Below, one piece after another: positions 27,329 through 35,232 of a stretch of 64,000 bases of DNA. A model generated the notes under the pieces. That model did not search any database, was not told the origin of the DNA, and saw only the letters and a list, made by a program, of their open reading frames with translations. The stretch spans positions 62,001 to 126,000 of the forward strand of contig CAISWQ010000044.1 in assembly GCA_903889245.1 (NCBI GenBank), given 5' to 3'. The stretch is from an uncultured Lentisphaerota bacterium (GTDB taxonomy: Bacteria; Verrucomicrobiota; Kiritimatiellia; CAIQIC01). Positions within the stretch are counted from its first letter, which is position 1; each line of letters starts with the position of its first letter. Position numbers and translations under genes: made by a program.

Positions 27329-28306
27329 CTAGCGGTAAATGATTTCGCTGCCGCCGGCGCTGAAGTGGAAAGGCACATTTTGCAGCGTGGTCAACGCCTT
27401 GCAGAGTGTGGCCTGCCGCTCCACGGGGGCAAACAGCAACAGGAAGCCACGTCCACCCGCGCCCAAGAGTTTGCCGCCCAGCGCCCCATGCTTGCGCGCG
27501 GCCTCATAGGCGTCATCCACCATATTGTTGCTGATACCCTTGGCCAGTTGCCTCTTCAAGACCCAGGTCTGGTGTAGGAGCTGTCCGAAGCGGTGGATAT
27601 CGTCACCCTCAACCAAAATGCGCTCGGCCTCATCCACCATCTGCCGCATCTGGCACAGGTGCGGCTGGTTCTCCGTCGTGCGCTGGCGCTGGTGGGTCAG
27701 AATTTCCTCGGCTGACTGCTCGATCCCCGTATAAAACAACAACAGGCAACGCTCCAGTTCCAACAACCGCGCCGCCGGGAGGGCCAGCCGGCGCACCGCG
27801 GTCCGCGGACCGGCGGAAAAATCCAACCGCAGGAAACCGCCATAGGCCGCGGCGTATTGATCCTGATGGCCGCCGGCATCGCCGACACGCACCCGCTCAA
27901 CTTGGATGGCTTCCCGCGCCAGATCCTCCGCGGTGACGCGCTCGCCGCGCCAGGTGTGTAACGCGTTCAGCAGACCGACCGTGAACGACGATGATGTCCC
28001 GAGCCCGGTACGGCCCGGCAGATCAGCCACATGGGAAATCTCCACCCCTTCCTGCACGCCAAGGTGCAGCAGGCACTCGCGCACTAACGGATGCTGGAAT
28101 TCCTCCGGCTTGAGCACCGACTCCGTGCGCGCATAGCTGGCGCGAAAACGATGTTTGAAAAACGGGCTCAAGCGGTGCAACGAGACGTAGCAATATTGAT
28201 CTATCGTGGTCAGCAGCGCCGCGCCGCCCTGCTGGGTATAGTACTCGGGAAAATCCGTGCCGCCGCCAAAAAAACTGATGCGGAAAGGAGTGCGCGCGAT
28301 GATCAT
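27329..28306 (-). CDS. GHMP kinase, HddA-like (heptose 7-phosphate kinase)
   Basis: 325-residue GHMP kinase. MIIARTPFRISFFGGGTDFPEYY is characteristic of D-glycero-alpha-D-manno-heptose-7-phosphate kinases, and LPGRTGLGTSSSFTVGLLNAL is the ATP-binding motif. LGGKLLGAGGRGFLLLF is the third GHMP motif. In known pathways HddA makes heptose 1,7-bisphosphate on the way to GDP-heptose. Isomerase, phosphatase and guanylyltransferase partners are not in the window, so a related sugar kinase such as fucokinase-like remains possible. ATGA overlap with the upstream epimerase gene. Confidence 0.82.
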   Translation of the reverse strand: MIIARTPFRISFFGGGTDFPEYYTQQGGAALLTTIDQYCYVSLHRLSPFFKHRFRASYARTESVLKPEEFQHPLVRECLLHLGVQEGVEISHVADLPGRTGLGTSSSFTVGLLNALHTWRGERVTAEDLAREAIQVERVRVGDAGGHQDQYAAAYGGFLRLDFSAGPRTAVRRLALPAARLLELERCLLLFYTGIEQSAEEILTHQRQRTTENQPHLCQMRQMVDEAERILVEGDDIHRFGQLLHQTWVLKRQLAKGISNNMVDDAYEAARKHGALGGKLLGAGGRGFLLLFAPVERQATLCKALTTLQNVPFHFSAGGSEIIYR

Positions 28307-29142
28307 GCGGTACCTCGTGAACTCTGCCGGCTGGCCGCCTGCGCAGCCAGCCAGTCCTGCACAAAAGCCTGTACGGTTGCGCACGTGGACGGCAGGTGTG
28401 CCCAGCGTCGCAACTTGGCGGTGTTCAATTCATAACGTTCCGCCGGCAGCGACTCCCAGGCTGCTTCCAGACGGCGGCCCGGTATCATGGTGGCCACATC
28501 ACGCAGGCTGATCAGACCCTCACCCGCGATGTTGAATGTTTCGTTCCGTACATCATCGCCTTCCGCCATATCAAGCACGATACGGGCAAGGTCGGCGGTG
28601 TTCAGATATTGGTAGCAGGAATCCGGATGCACGCGCAGCGGCTGGCCGGTCAGCAGGTCAAAGATGGAATTTTTCCACAGCCCCCGCCCGACAAAGCCGC
28701 CCATGCGAAACACCAGCCAATCCCTGGCGTGCTGCCGCACCACCTGTTCCGCCAGATATTTGTGACAGCCATAGGGTGATTGCCGCTCGCAACTGATGAG
28801 CTTGTCTTCCGCATTGGTCTCCGGCAATTGCACGTCCGGATAATACACGTCCATGCTGGAAAGAAAGACGTAGCGGGCCGCCTTGAAGTCGTGCAGCGAG
28901 TGCAGGACCGAACGGACGGACAGATCAAACTCCAGTTTCGGGTTCTGTGCCGCCAGGTATTTTTTGGAGTTGCCGTTGGCATTGATCAAGAGGTGACAGG
29001 CGGTGCCGCAGGCCCCGGCGTATTCCTCCTTGTCCACGCACAAAGTTTGGTAGCCGCGCCGCCGGGCTTCCTGCACAAAGGCGGAGCCGACAAAACCTTT
29101 GCCGCCCAGAATCAGACATGTTTTGGAAGCCGCCACTGTCAT
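28303..29142 (-). CDS. NAD-dependent epimerase/dehydratase (SDR)
   Basis: Extended SDR of 279 residues. TCLILGGKGFVGSAFVQEARRRG is the NAD(P)-binding GxxGxxG, VFLSSMDVYY holds the catalytic Ser/Thr region, and SPYGCHKYLAEQVV supplies Tyr-x-x-x-Lys. It is somewhat short for a 4-epimerase or dehydratase. It is translated with the HddA-like kinase (ATGA overlap), so it likely acts on the same sugar. Confidence 0.82.
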   Translation of the reverse strand: MTVAASKTCLILGGKGFVGSAFVQEARRRGYQTLCVDKEEYAGACGTACHLLINANGNSKKYLAAQNPKLEFDLSVRSVLHSLHDFKAARYVFLSSMDVYYPDVQLPETNAEDKLISCERQSPYGCHKYLAEQVVRQHARDWLVFRMGGFVGRGLWKNSIFDLLTGQPLRVHPDSCYQYLNTADLARIVLDMAEGDDVRNETFNIAGEGLISLRDVATMIPGRRLEAAWESLPAERYELNTAKLRRWAHLPSTCATVQAFVQDWLAAQAASRQSSRGTA

Positions 29143-29162
29143 CTATGCCTTTACTGCCGCCC

Positions 29163-30116
29163 TCACAGCCGGACCGTGCCCTCGCGCCGAGCCCGGACAA
29201 ACCACGCCAGCGTCCGTCGCAAGCCCTCGCCCAACGTGGTGGCGCACCGCAGCCCCAGTTTGTTGAGCCGCGTCACGTCATAGATCTTGTCCATCTGGCC
29301 ATCAGGCTGGTTCGTGTCCCACACGATACGACCCTGATAGCCGGTCACCGCCTTGATCGCCTCGGCCAGTTCCTTGATCGAGATGCGCGTGCCGCTGGAG
29401 ATATTGACCGGTTCGCTGCTGTCGTAGTGGGCCAGGAACCACGGGATGGTCGCGGCCACATCGCCCGCATACACGAAATCACGCGTCGGGCGGCCGGTGC
29501 CGAAGGCGACGATCTCCGGCTGGCCACGTTCCTGCGCCTCCAGGTATTTCCGCAAGAGCGCGGGGATGACGTGCGCCTGCGTCAGGTTGAAGTTGTCCCA
29601 CTCGCCATAGACGTTGCCGGGAACCAGCACCACCGAGTTGAAGCCGTGCTGCTTCCGGTAGGCCCACGATTGCACCAGCAGCATTTTCTTGGCGGCGGAA
29701 TAACCCGCACTGTCAATCTGCGGGAACCCGTTCCACATCTGCTCCTCATGAATCGGCGAGGTGGCTGTGGCGGGATAGGAGCAGCCGCCCATCAGCGTCA
29801 GGAATTTCTTCACGCCGGCCTTGAACGCCTCGTCGAACACCACCGTGTTTATGGCCATGTTCTGGTAGAGGTAGTCCGCGGGCCGCTGCCGGTTATCGAG
29901 GATGCCGCCGGACTTGGCCGCCAGATGCACGACGCCATCGGGCTGGAGTTCCTGGAACATCCGGGCCGGCGCCCCCGGCGCCAGCAACTCATAGTCCCCC
30001 CGGCCGACCGTGATGATGGTGGCCTGCGGGAACTGCTGCTGCAACAAAGGGACCATATGGTGCCCCAAAAAACCGTGGGCGCCGGTGACCAGAATTTTTT
30101 TGAAGGCAATGCTCAT
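29163..30116 (-). CDS. GDP-L-fucose synthase-like epimerase/reductase
   Basis: 317-residue extended SDR related to Fcl/WcaG. ILVTGAHGFLGHHMVP binds the cofactor, LMGGCSYP is the distinctive GDP-fucose-synthase segment, and YSAAKKMLLVQSWAYRKQ gives Tyr-x-x-x-Lys. VYGEWDNFNLTQAHVIPAL and FGTGRPTRDFVYAGDVA are strongly Fcl-like. It is expected to epimerise and reduce a GDP-4-keto-6-deoxy sugar (fucose, or the heptose analogues known in Campylobacter). First gene of the minus-strand unit, divergent from the LarA-like gene. Confidence 0.87.
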   Translation of the reverse strand: MSIAFKKILVTGAHGFLGHHMVPLLQQQFPQATIITVGRGDYELLAPGAPARMFQELQPDGVVHLAAKSGGILDNRQRPADYLYQNMAINTVVFDEAFKAGVKKFLTLMGGCSYPATATSPIHEEQMWNGFPQIDSAGYSAAKKMLLVQSWAYRKQHGFNSVVLVPGNVYGEWDNFNLTQAHVIPALLRKYLEAQERGQPEIVAFGTGRPTRDFVYAGDVAATIPWFLAHYDSSEPVNISSGTRISIKELAEAIKAVTGYQGRIVWDTNQPDGQMDKIYDVTRLNKLGLRCATTLGEGLRRTLAWFVRARREGTVRL

Positions 30117-30188
30117 CAGAGATTCGGTTTGCAATGCGGTGAACGATTTTCATAATAGCGGCAATTTAACCGATGTCGAGTGCCGACT

Positions 30189-31376
30189 ATGGAACCAACC
30201 GAGGCCAGAGGCAGGGGCGCGCGGCGGCATTTTCAGCCCCAGTTGCCCCCACCGCAGCCGGCGGCCATCACGCCGGCGCTACAGCAGGCTTGTGACGTCT
30301 TACAGGGCGTTCCGCCGGATGTGGTGGTCATCAACGATCCCCAGCGCGCCACCGCGTCGGCCCGCGTGCTGGCCGCGGCGCGCGACCAGTTCGTGCCTCG
30401 CGGCAGCCGCCTTCTTGTGGCCACCGGCAGCCATCGTTTCCCCCCGGCGGCGCAGGCCGCGTTCGAGCGTCCCTTGCGCGACCTTGGTTTCCACGCCATC
30501 GCCTGGCACGACGCCCGCGCCACCGACCTCGTGGCTCTCGGTGGCTGGCGCACGCATCCGTGGCTGGCGGCGGCGCGCGCCGTCCTTGCCATCGGCAGCG
30601 TCGAGCCGCATTACTTCGCCGGCTTCACCGGCGCGCACAAAACCCTGACCATCGGCTGCGCCGCCCATGCCGATATCGAACGTAACCATGCCGGTGCCAT
30701 GTCGCCCGCCTGCCGCCCCTGTCAGCCCGCAACCTCACCGGTTCACCAAGGCGTACTGGCGATGTTGCACACGCTGGAGCACGGCCGCCGTCTCGCCGCA
30801 CTCAATCTCTTTCAGGTGGGCGATGACATCTTCGCAGCGGCCGGCGGCACGCCGCAGGCCGCGCTCGACGCGCTGGTTCCGCCCGTGCGGGCCACGTACC
30901 TGCGCCCATTGGCGCAGCCTGCCGATGTCGTTATCGCGCGCGTCAGCGGTCCACTCGCGTGCAGCTTCTATCAGGCCGAGAAGGGCATCAAAAACAACGA
31001 GGCCGCCGTACGCGCCGGCGGCGCGCTGATTCTGGCCGCTGATTGTCCACAGGGCCTCGGGCAGGACGCCTTCTTCCACCTGCTTAAGGAAGCGCCCGAC
31101 CACCGCTCGGCGCTCGCGGTCGTCGAGTCGCGCGGCTACCGTCTTGGCGATCACAAGGCCGTCCGCCTGCGCTACCTGACGGATCCCGCCTGCCGCAACG
31201 TGCATCTCTATCTCGTCAGTCCCGGCCTGACCACCGCCGACGCCCGCATCGCCGGCGCGGCCAAGGCCGACTCCATCGAGGACGCGCTTCGCCGCGCCGG
31301 CGTGGACGAAAATTCCGCGCTGGTTTGCGACGTGGACGACGCCGGCAACACCTGCCTCGCCGTGTCCGCGCCATGA
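30189..31376 (+). CDS. LarA-like (DUF2088) racemase family protein
   Basis: About 395 residues, related to nickel-pincer-dependent lactate racemase LarA. LLVATGSHRFPP corresponds to the ATGxHR segment, and GSVEPHYFAGFTGAHKTLTIG to the H...K region that carries the pincer cofactor. The C-terminal domain is present. The substrate could be another 2-hydroxy acid, since the family is broad. The Lar maturation genes larB, larC and larE are not in the window. A GTG start at 30180 is an alternative. Its stop codon is followed immediately by palindrome array P3. Confidence 0.75.
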   Translation: MEPTEARGRGARRHFQPQLPPPQPAAITPALQQACDVLQGVPPDVVVINDPQRATASARVLAAARDQFVPRGSRLLVATGSHRFPPAAQAAFERPLRDLGFHAIAWHDARATDLVALGGWRTHPWLAAARAVLAIGSVEPHYFAGFTGAHKTLTIGCAAHADIERNHAGAMSPACRPCQPATSPVHQGVLAMLHTLEHGRRLAALNLFQVGDDIFAAAGGTPQAALDALVPPVRATYLRPLAQPADVVIARVSGPLACSFYQAEKGIKNNEAAVRAGGALILAADCPQGLGQDAFFHLLKEAPDHRSALAVVESRGYRLGDHKAVRLRYLTDPACRNVHLYLVSPGLTTADARIAGAAKADSIEDALRRAGVDENSALVCDVDDAGNTCLAVSAP

Positions 31377-31378
31377 TT

Positions 31379-31486
31379 TTCCAAGGCTTGGAAAATCACG
31401 CGGCCGTTTTTCCAAGGCTTGGGGAAAAATCCGCTGGCCTTTCCAAACCCCGGGGAAACACGGCTTTCACTTTCCAATCTCTGGAA
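31379..31486. repeat. Phased palindrome array P3 (4 units)
   Basis: Units centred at 31386, 31417, 31448 and 31479: spacing exactly 31, 31 and 31 bp. The first unit begins three bases after the stop codon of the LarA-like gene. The remaining bases to 31669 hold no recognisable gene. Confidence 0.93.
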
Positions 31487-31669
31487 GGGCTGCACGGCGA
31501 GCTGGGAGACGTTGCTTCCGACAACGAAGGTACGGGCCATACCGCGCGCATCCACTGGGCGAACAAGGCCACCAAGCACATCAGCGACCTGCTGCCGATG
31601 GCTTTTCAAATCACGCTCGACAACCGGCGGCCGGCTGCGTAAAGCAGACGCGCAATGCGGAGCAACAAT

Positions 31670-32047
31670 ATGGAAACGACCCCACCGCCCATCCAGCCGC
31701 TGCCGGTGATCACTTGGTACAAAATCTATTGCGGTTTCATGGCGCTGCTCTACCTGTTCGTCGTGGTGCTCGGCCTCGTCTTTCTCGTGCTGGGCCTGAC
31801 CCATACCCGAACCGGGAAGTCGGACTTCGAGATGTTGCTGCTGGGAATCATCTACGGCGGCATGGGCCTTGTGCTCCTGATTCCCTATGTCGTCGCGCTC
31901 TTCCTGCGCCCGCGACCGTGGGTGTGGATCTTTGGGATGGTGCTGATCTGCATCGGCATGAACAGTTGCTGCCTGCTACCCGCCTGCGTCCCGCTGCTCA
32001 TCTTCTGGATCAAGCCGGAAACCCGCGCCCACTTCGGCCGGAAGTGA
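31670..32047 (+). CDS. Small membrane protein, function unknown
   Basis: 125 residues with three or four hydrophobic segments: YCGFMALLYLFVVVLGLVFLVLG, IIYGGMGLVLLIPYVVALFL, and VWIFGMVLICIGMN...CVPLLIFWI. The N-terminus is Pro-rich. No family recognised. The ATG at 31670 is preferred over 31655. It converges on the lipoprotein gene 10 bp away. Confidence 0.65.
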   Translation: METTPPPIQPLPVITWYKIYCGFMALLYLFVVVLGLVFLVLGLTHTRTGKSDFEMLLLGIIYGGMGLVLLIPYVVALFLRPRPWVWIFGMVLICIGMNSCCLLPACVPLLIFWIKPETRAHFGRK

Positions 32048-32057
32048 TTTACTTCGG

Positions 32058-32957
32058 CTACAGTTTTTCAAGTTCTTCCAGTTTACGCCAGAGGCGGGTG
32101 GGCGGTTCCCAGCCGCTGCCGACATCGGCGGGTTTGGGGTAGCGTTCCAGCGCGGCGCGGTAGGCGGCGAGCGCGCCGGTGGCATCACCTTTGGCCTCCA
32201 ACACTTGGCCGCGACACCAATGGCCCTCGTGGCGGTTGGGTTCGGCGGCGATCCAGCGGTCGGCGACGGCGAGTGCCGCCGTGCCATCGCCGGCCGCGAG
32301 TGCGGCGGCGACGCCGTTAAGTTTGGCCTCGCGCTCGTCCGCCGGTGGTGGCGGCACAGTCAGCGGCGCAGAGGTCACCATCACGTCGCCCAGTTTCACC
32401 GTCGCGGCCACAAGCGTGCCCGGCGGCGGTGCCGCTGCCGCCTCAATCACGCAACTCATCTGAAAAAAGTTCCCCGGCGCAAACGTCAGTTGCTCGGCCT
32501 TGGGCGCGGCGACGATTTTCCAGCCGCCGGTCCACGGCGCGGTGGTGGTCGCGGTTGAATCTTGTCGCCGCAATTCCAGTGCGGCGGTCCAGTCGGTGGG
32601 TGCGGCGCAGGTCACCGGCACTGGCTTGGCCGCGGCCGGCGAGAGGCGGTGCCGGGGCGGCGGCGGCGACGGCAACAGACGGATATAGAGTACGGCGGGC
32701 AGATCGCGCGGACCGGCCAGCCATTCGAGCGCGACGCGGAATGGCGTCACCGGCCGGAGCGGTGTGCCCGGCGCGTGCGACATTTTTTGCGGCGCGGGTT
32801 TTGCCGCCGGCGTGGCCCTTGCGGGCTGGATTTCTTTCTTTGCAGGTTCCTGCTTCGCGGGACGGCGCGGACATGCCGTCAGCAGCAGGCTGCCGGCGCA
32901 GATGGCCGCGAGGGCCACCACACGCAGTGCAAGTTCACAAGCCAGGTTTGTCGCCAT
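32058..32957 (-). CDS. Lipoprotein with TPR-like C-terminus
   Basis: 299 residues. The lipobox S-L-L-L-T-A-C places the lipidated Cys at residue 29, followed by a Pro/Lys/Ala-rich linker, a beta-rich middle and a C-terminal TPR-like segment (GTAALAVADRWIAAEPNRHEGH...GDATGALAAYRAALERYPKP). Its start lies 23 bp inside the upstream metallopeptidase gene, so the two are co-transcribed. It may be an envelope partner of that peptidase; no enzyme motif is visible. Confidence 0.72.
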   Translation of the reverse strand: MATNLACELALRVVALAAICAGSLLLTACPRRPAKQEPAKKEIQPARATPAAKPAPQKMSHAPGTPLRPVTPFRVALEWLAGPRDLPAVLYIRLLPSPPPPRHRLSPAAAKPVPVTCAAPTDWTAALELRRQDSTATTTAPWTGGWKIVAAPKAEQLTFAPGNFFQMSCVIEAAAAPPPGTLVAATVKLGDVMVTSAPLTVPPPPADEREAKLNGVAAALAAGDGTAALAVADRWIAAEPNRHEGHWCRGQVLEAKGDATGALAAYRAALERYPKPADVGSGWEPPTRLWRKLEELEKL

Positions 32958-35058
32958 TGCGATGGTTCCCCTTGATGTCCACGTTCTGCCGGCAGCACCC
33001 CCGGCTGGCAGCGCCGCAGATCGGGTACGGCAAACCGTTTTCCACGCGCGCGGGGCCGGCGTTGATGCCGGTGCCGACGCTGTCCTTGCAGAAGACGCTC
33101 CTGTCCTCGGCGATGGTGCCGCGCGGGAACGGGTAGAGCACGCGGTCGGTGCCGACGAAATAGCGCGGCTCGTCGTAGAGCATCGGGCAGGCGATGTTGC
33201 CGGACCACTTGCCGCCGGGCATGGCGATCATCGTCGGGTCGGCCGTGATGCTGTTGGTGGCCGGGATCAGCGGCGAGCGGCGGCTCCAGACGGCATATTC
33301 GTTGCCGTGGTGCATCACGTTGACCGCGTGCGCCAGTTCGTGGCCGATCAAGGCGGCCTTGCTGCCGGAAAGCGAATAGCGGGTCTCGCCCGCTGGGATC
33401 GCGCTGGTGTCCAGCACGACCTCGGTCACCACGTTGGGCGAGCCGACGCACGGCCGCACCTCGCCCTCGCAGCCGGTGAGCGCGCCCGAGCGCAGGCGGA
33501 TACCCTTCTGCGGACCCAGGGTCGCGTAGCCGCGGTTGAAGTTCACCACGCGGTTGGCGTCATATTCGCCGGCCGCCAGCAGGACCACGCCCAGTTGCAG
33601 GTTTTCGAAGCAACCGATGCCGCAGCCGATCTCATCGCGGACGAAAACATCGCGGCGTTTGGGGCACAGTTCGGTCCAACTGCTGCCCGCGATCACGCCG
33701 CGATATTCCTCGTAGAGCGAGAGACCGTCGCCCGGTTCGTTGGGGTCGCCGACATCTTCGGGTTCCAGATCCTTGTCGGCCGTGGCGGCCCGGTCGGTCA
33801 CCTCCCAGTCGTTTTCCCAGTCGTCGGCGAGGTGGTTGCCGTCCTTGTCGAGCGGCAGCGTGATGCTGGTCGCGCCATCGGTTGTGGTGCTGCACGCGCG
33901 CCACGTACCGTCCACGTTGACCTCGGCCTTGAGCCGGCCCCACGCGCCGTAGTCGCTCGCCTGCACGGTCACGGTCGCGCGGTCGGCGGTGCCCAGCGTC
34001 TCGATGACCCACGAGCTGCCCTCGGCGCGCGGCGCATCGAAGCCCGCCTGCTGCGGCACGAAGCACAGGTCCGGCTCCGTGCCGCTGCCCGCGTTGAGGC
34101 ACCAGCCCTGCTCCTTGCTCACCTCGGAGAGCGTGAAGCGGAACTTGCCGGTCAGCTTTTCCTCCGGCTCGATCCACGCGGCGATGTCCACCGTGTTGGA
34201 GTTGGGCCCGCCCATCGGCCGCCAGTAGCTCACGGCCTCGTCGATGTGCGCCTTCACGATCCGCACGCGCTGCAAATCCCACTGCGCCTCGTTATGCAGC
34301 GTGCGGTCGCGGCCGAGGCTCTTGCCCATCCGCACGCTCGCGCTGAAGCTGCCGCGCATGTACCCGTTCTCCGCGGCGCGCATCTGCCGGTCCTGCCCCT
34401 CCATGCAGCGGCCGGTGACCCACTGTTTTTTCTCCGTCGCCAGTACGGAGTTGGGCCAGCGTCCGGGATTCAGCGCCAGTTGCAACTGGCCGATCCCGTA
34501 TTGCAGCATCGCCAGCTTCTTGAAGTTGGTGGTGTGGGACTGCACGCCGCCGCGGTCGGTGATGGTGGTCAGCTCGCTCGTGTCGAAGGCCGGCGGCGGG
34601 GTGGCGCCGCAGGTGAACGCATAGGCGCCGTTGGGCAGCACGTCGGCGAGCGGATCGTCGTCGCTCAAGCGCACGTACATCCAGCCGAGCGAAATCACCG
34701 GCCCCTGCGCCGCACCCGCGCCGCTGAGGCGATATTCGGTGATGGAGAAACCCGTATCGTGCTTGAAGTAGCCCTGCTCCCGGCCGCTCCAGTCGGAGCC
34801 GCCGTCGCGCAGCTCGACAAACTGGCCGACGACCTTGCCGCGCGCGTTGCGGCAGTCCACGCGGCGGCCCTCCTCGAGGCGGATGTTCACCGACCAGCGT
34901 GTGTCGCCGACACCGGTCAGGCACGGCAGCGGCTCCGCCCAACAACGGTAGGCAAGTTTGCCTTCCCAGCCGTAGCGCGCCTCCCCCGCGAGCGCCGGCA
35001 GCGCCACGAGCACTGTAGCCAGCCACCACCGATGACTCCTTGGTTTCACGATGAACAT
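32935..35058 (-). CDS. Secreted metzincin-like zinc metallopeptidase
   Basis: 707 residues. Signal peptide: basic KPRSHRWW followed by LATVLVALPALAGEA. The large beta-rich region is unassigned. DKDGNHLADDWEND and DGLSLYEEYRG look like a calcium-binding thrombospondin-3/dockerin-like element near residue 430. Near residue 573 ALIGHELAHAVNVMHHG fits the metzincin zinc site H-E-x-x-H-x-x-x-x-x-H, with Asn where Gly is usual. ACPMLYDEP about 50 residues later could be the Met-turn. Cys-rich C-terminus. The ATG at 35058 is used; the longer frame upstream is only translated palindrome array. Confidence 0.75.
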   Translation of the reverse strand: MFIVKPRSHRWWLATVLVALPALAGEARYGWEGKLAYRCWAEPLPCLTGVGDTRWSVNIRLEEGRRVDCRNARGKVVGQFVELRDGGSDWSGREQGYFKHDTGFSITEYRLSGAGAAQGPVISLGWMYVRLSDDDPLADVLPNGAYAFTCGATPPPAFDTSELTTITDRGGVQSHTTNFKKLAMLQYGIGQLQLALNPGRWPNSVLATEKKQWVTGRCMEGQDRQMRAAENGYMRGSFSASVRMGKSLGRDRTLHNEAQWDLQRVRIVKAHIDEAVSYWRPMGGPNSNTVDIAAWIEPEEKLTGKFRFTLSEVSKEQGWCLNAGSGTEPDLCFVPQQAGFDAPRAEGSSWVIETLGTADRATVTVQASDYGAWGRLKAEVNVDGTWRACSTTTDGATSITLPLDKDGNHLADDWENDWEVTDRAATADKDLEPEDVGDPNEPGDGLSLYEEYRGVIAGSSWTELCPKRRDVFVRDEIGCGIGCFENLQLGVVLLAAGEYDANRVVNFNRGYATLGPQKGIRLRSGALTGCEGEVRPCVGSPNVVTEVVLDTSAIPAGETRYSLSGSKAALIGHELAHAVNVMHHGNEYAVWSRRSPLIPATNSITADPTMIAMPGGKWSGNIACPMLYDEPRYFVGTDRVLYPFPRGTIAEDRSVFCKDSVGTGINAGPARVENGLPYPICGAASRGCCRQNVDIKGNHRNGDKPGL

Positions 35059-35097
35059 GATAGGCAGCGCCCCGCCGCCGCACAAGCGCGGACTGTT

Positions 35098-35175
35098 TTC
35101 CAGGGCTTGGAAAAATTTCCGCCGGATTTTCCAAGCCTTGGAAAAAACACCCCCCTCCGTTTCCAATCCTTGGAA
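35098..35175. repeat. Phased palindrome array P4 (3 units)
   Basis: Centres 35105, 35136 and 35168 (31 and 32 bp apart) in the divergent region between the metallopeptidase and the alpha-galactosidase. Confidence 0.9.
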
Positions 35176-35232
35176 ACCGGCGCGCGGTTCTGTTATAGCT
35201 GCGGCACGGGTTGTCACCGGAAGGAGATCACG

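Noticed and set aside
31379-31486. CRISPR array
   Set aside because: Repeats are 15-bp palindromes with about 16-bp spacers, the unit sequence drifts, clusters have only 2-5 units, and no cas gene is present.
32764-35232. Upstream extension of the alpha-galactosidase frame to about 1810 codons
   Set aside because: This part is antisense to the metallopeptidase and array P4; the signal peptide and ribosome site at 35233 mark the true start.
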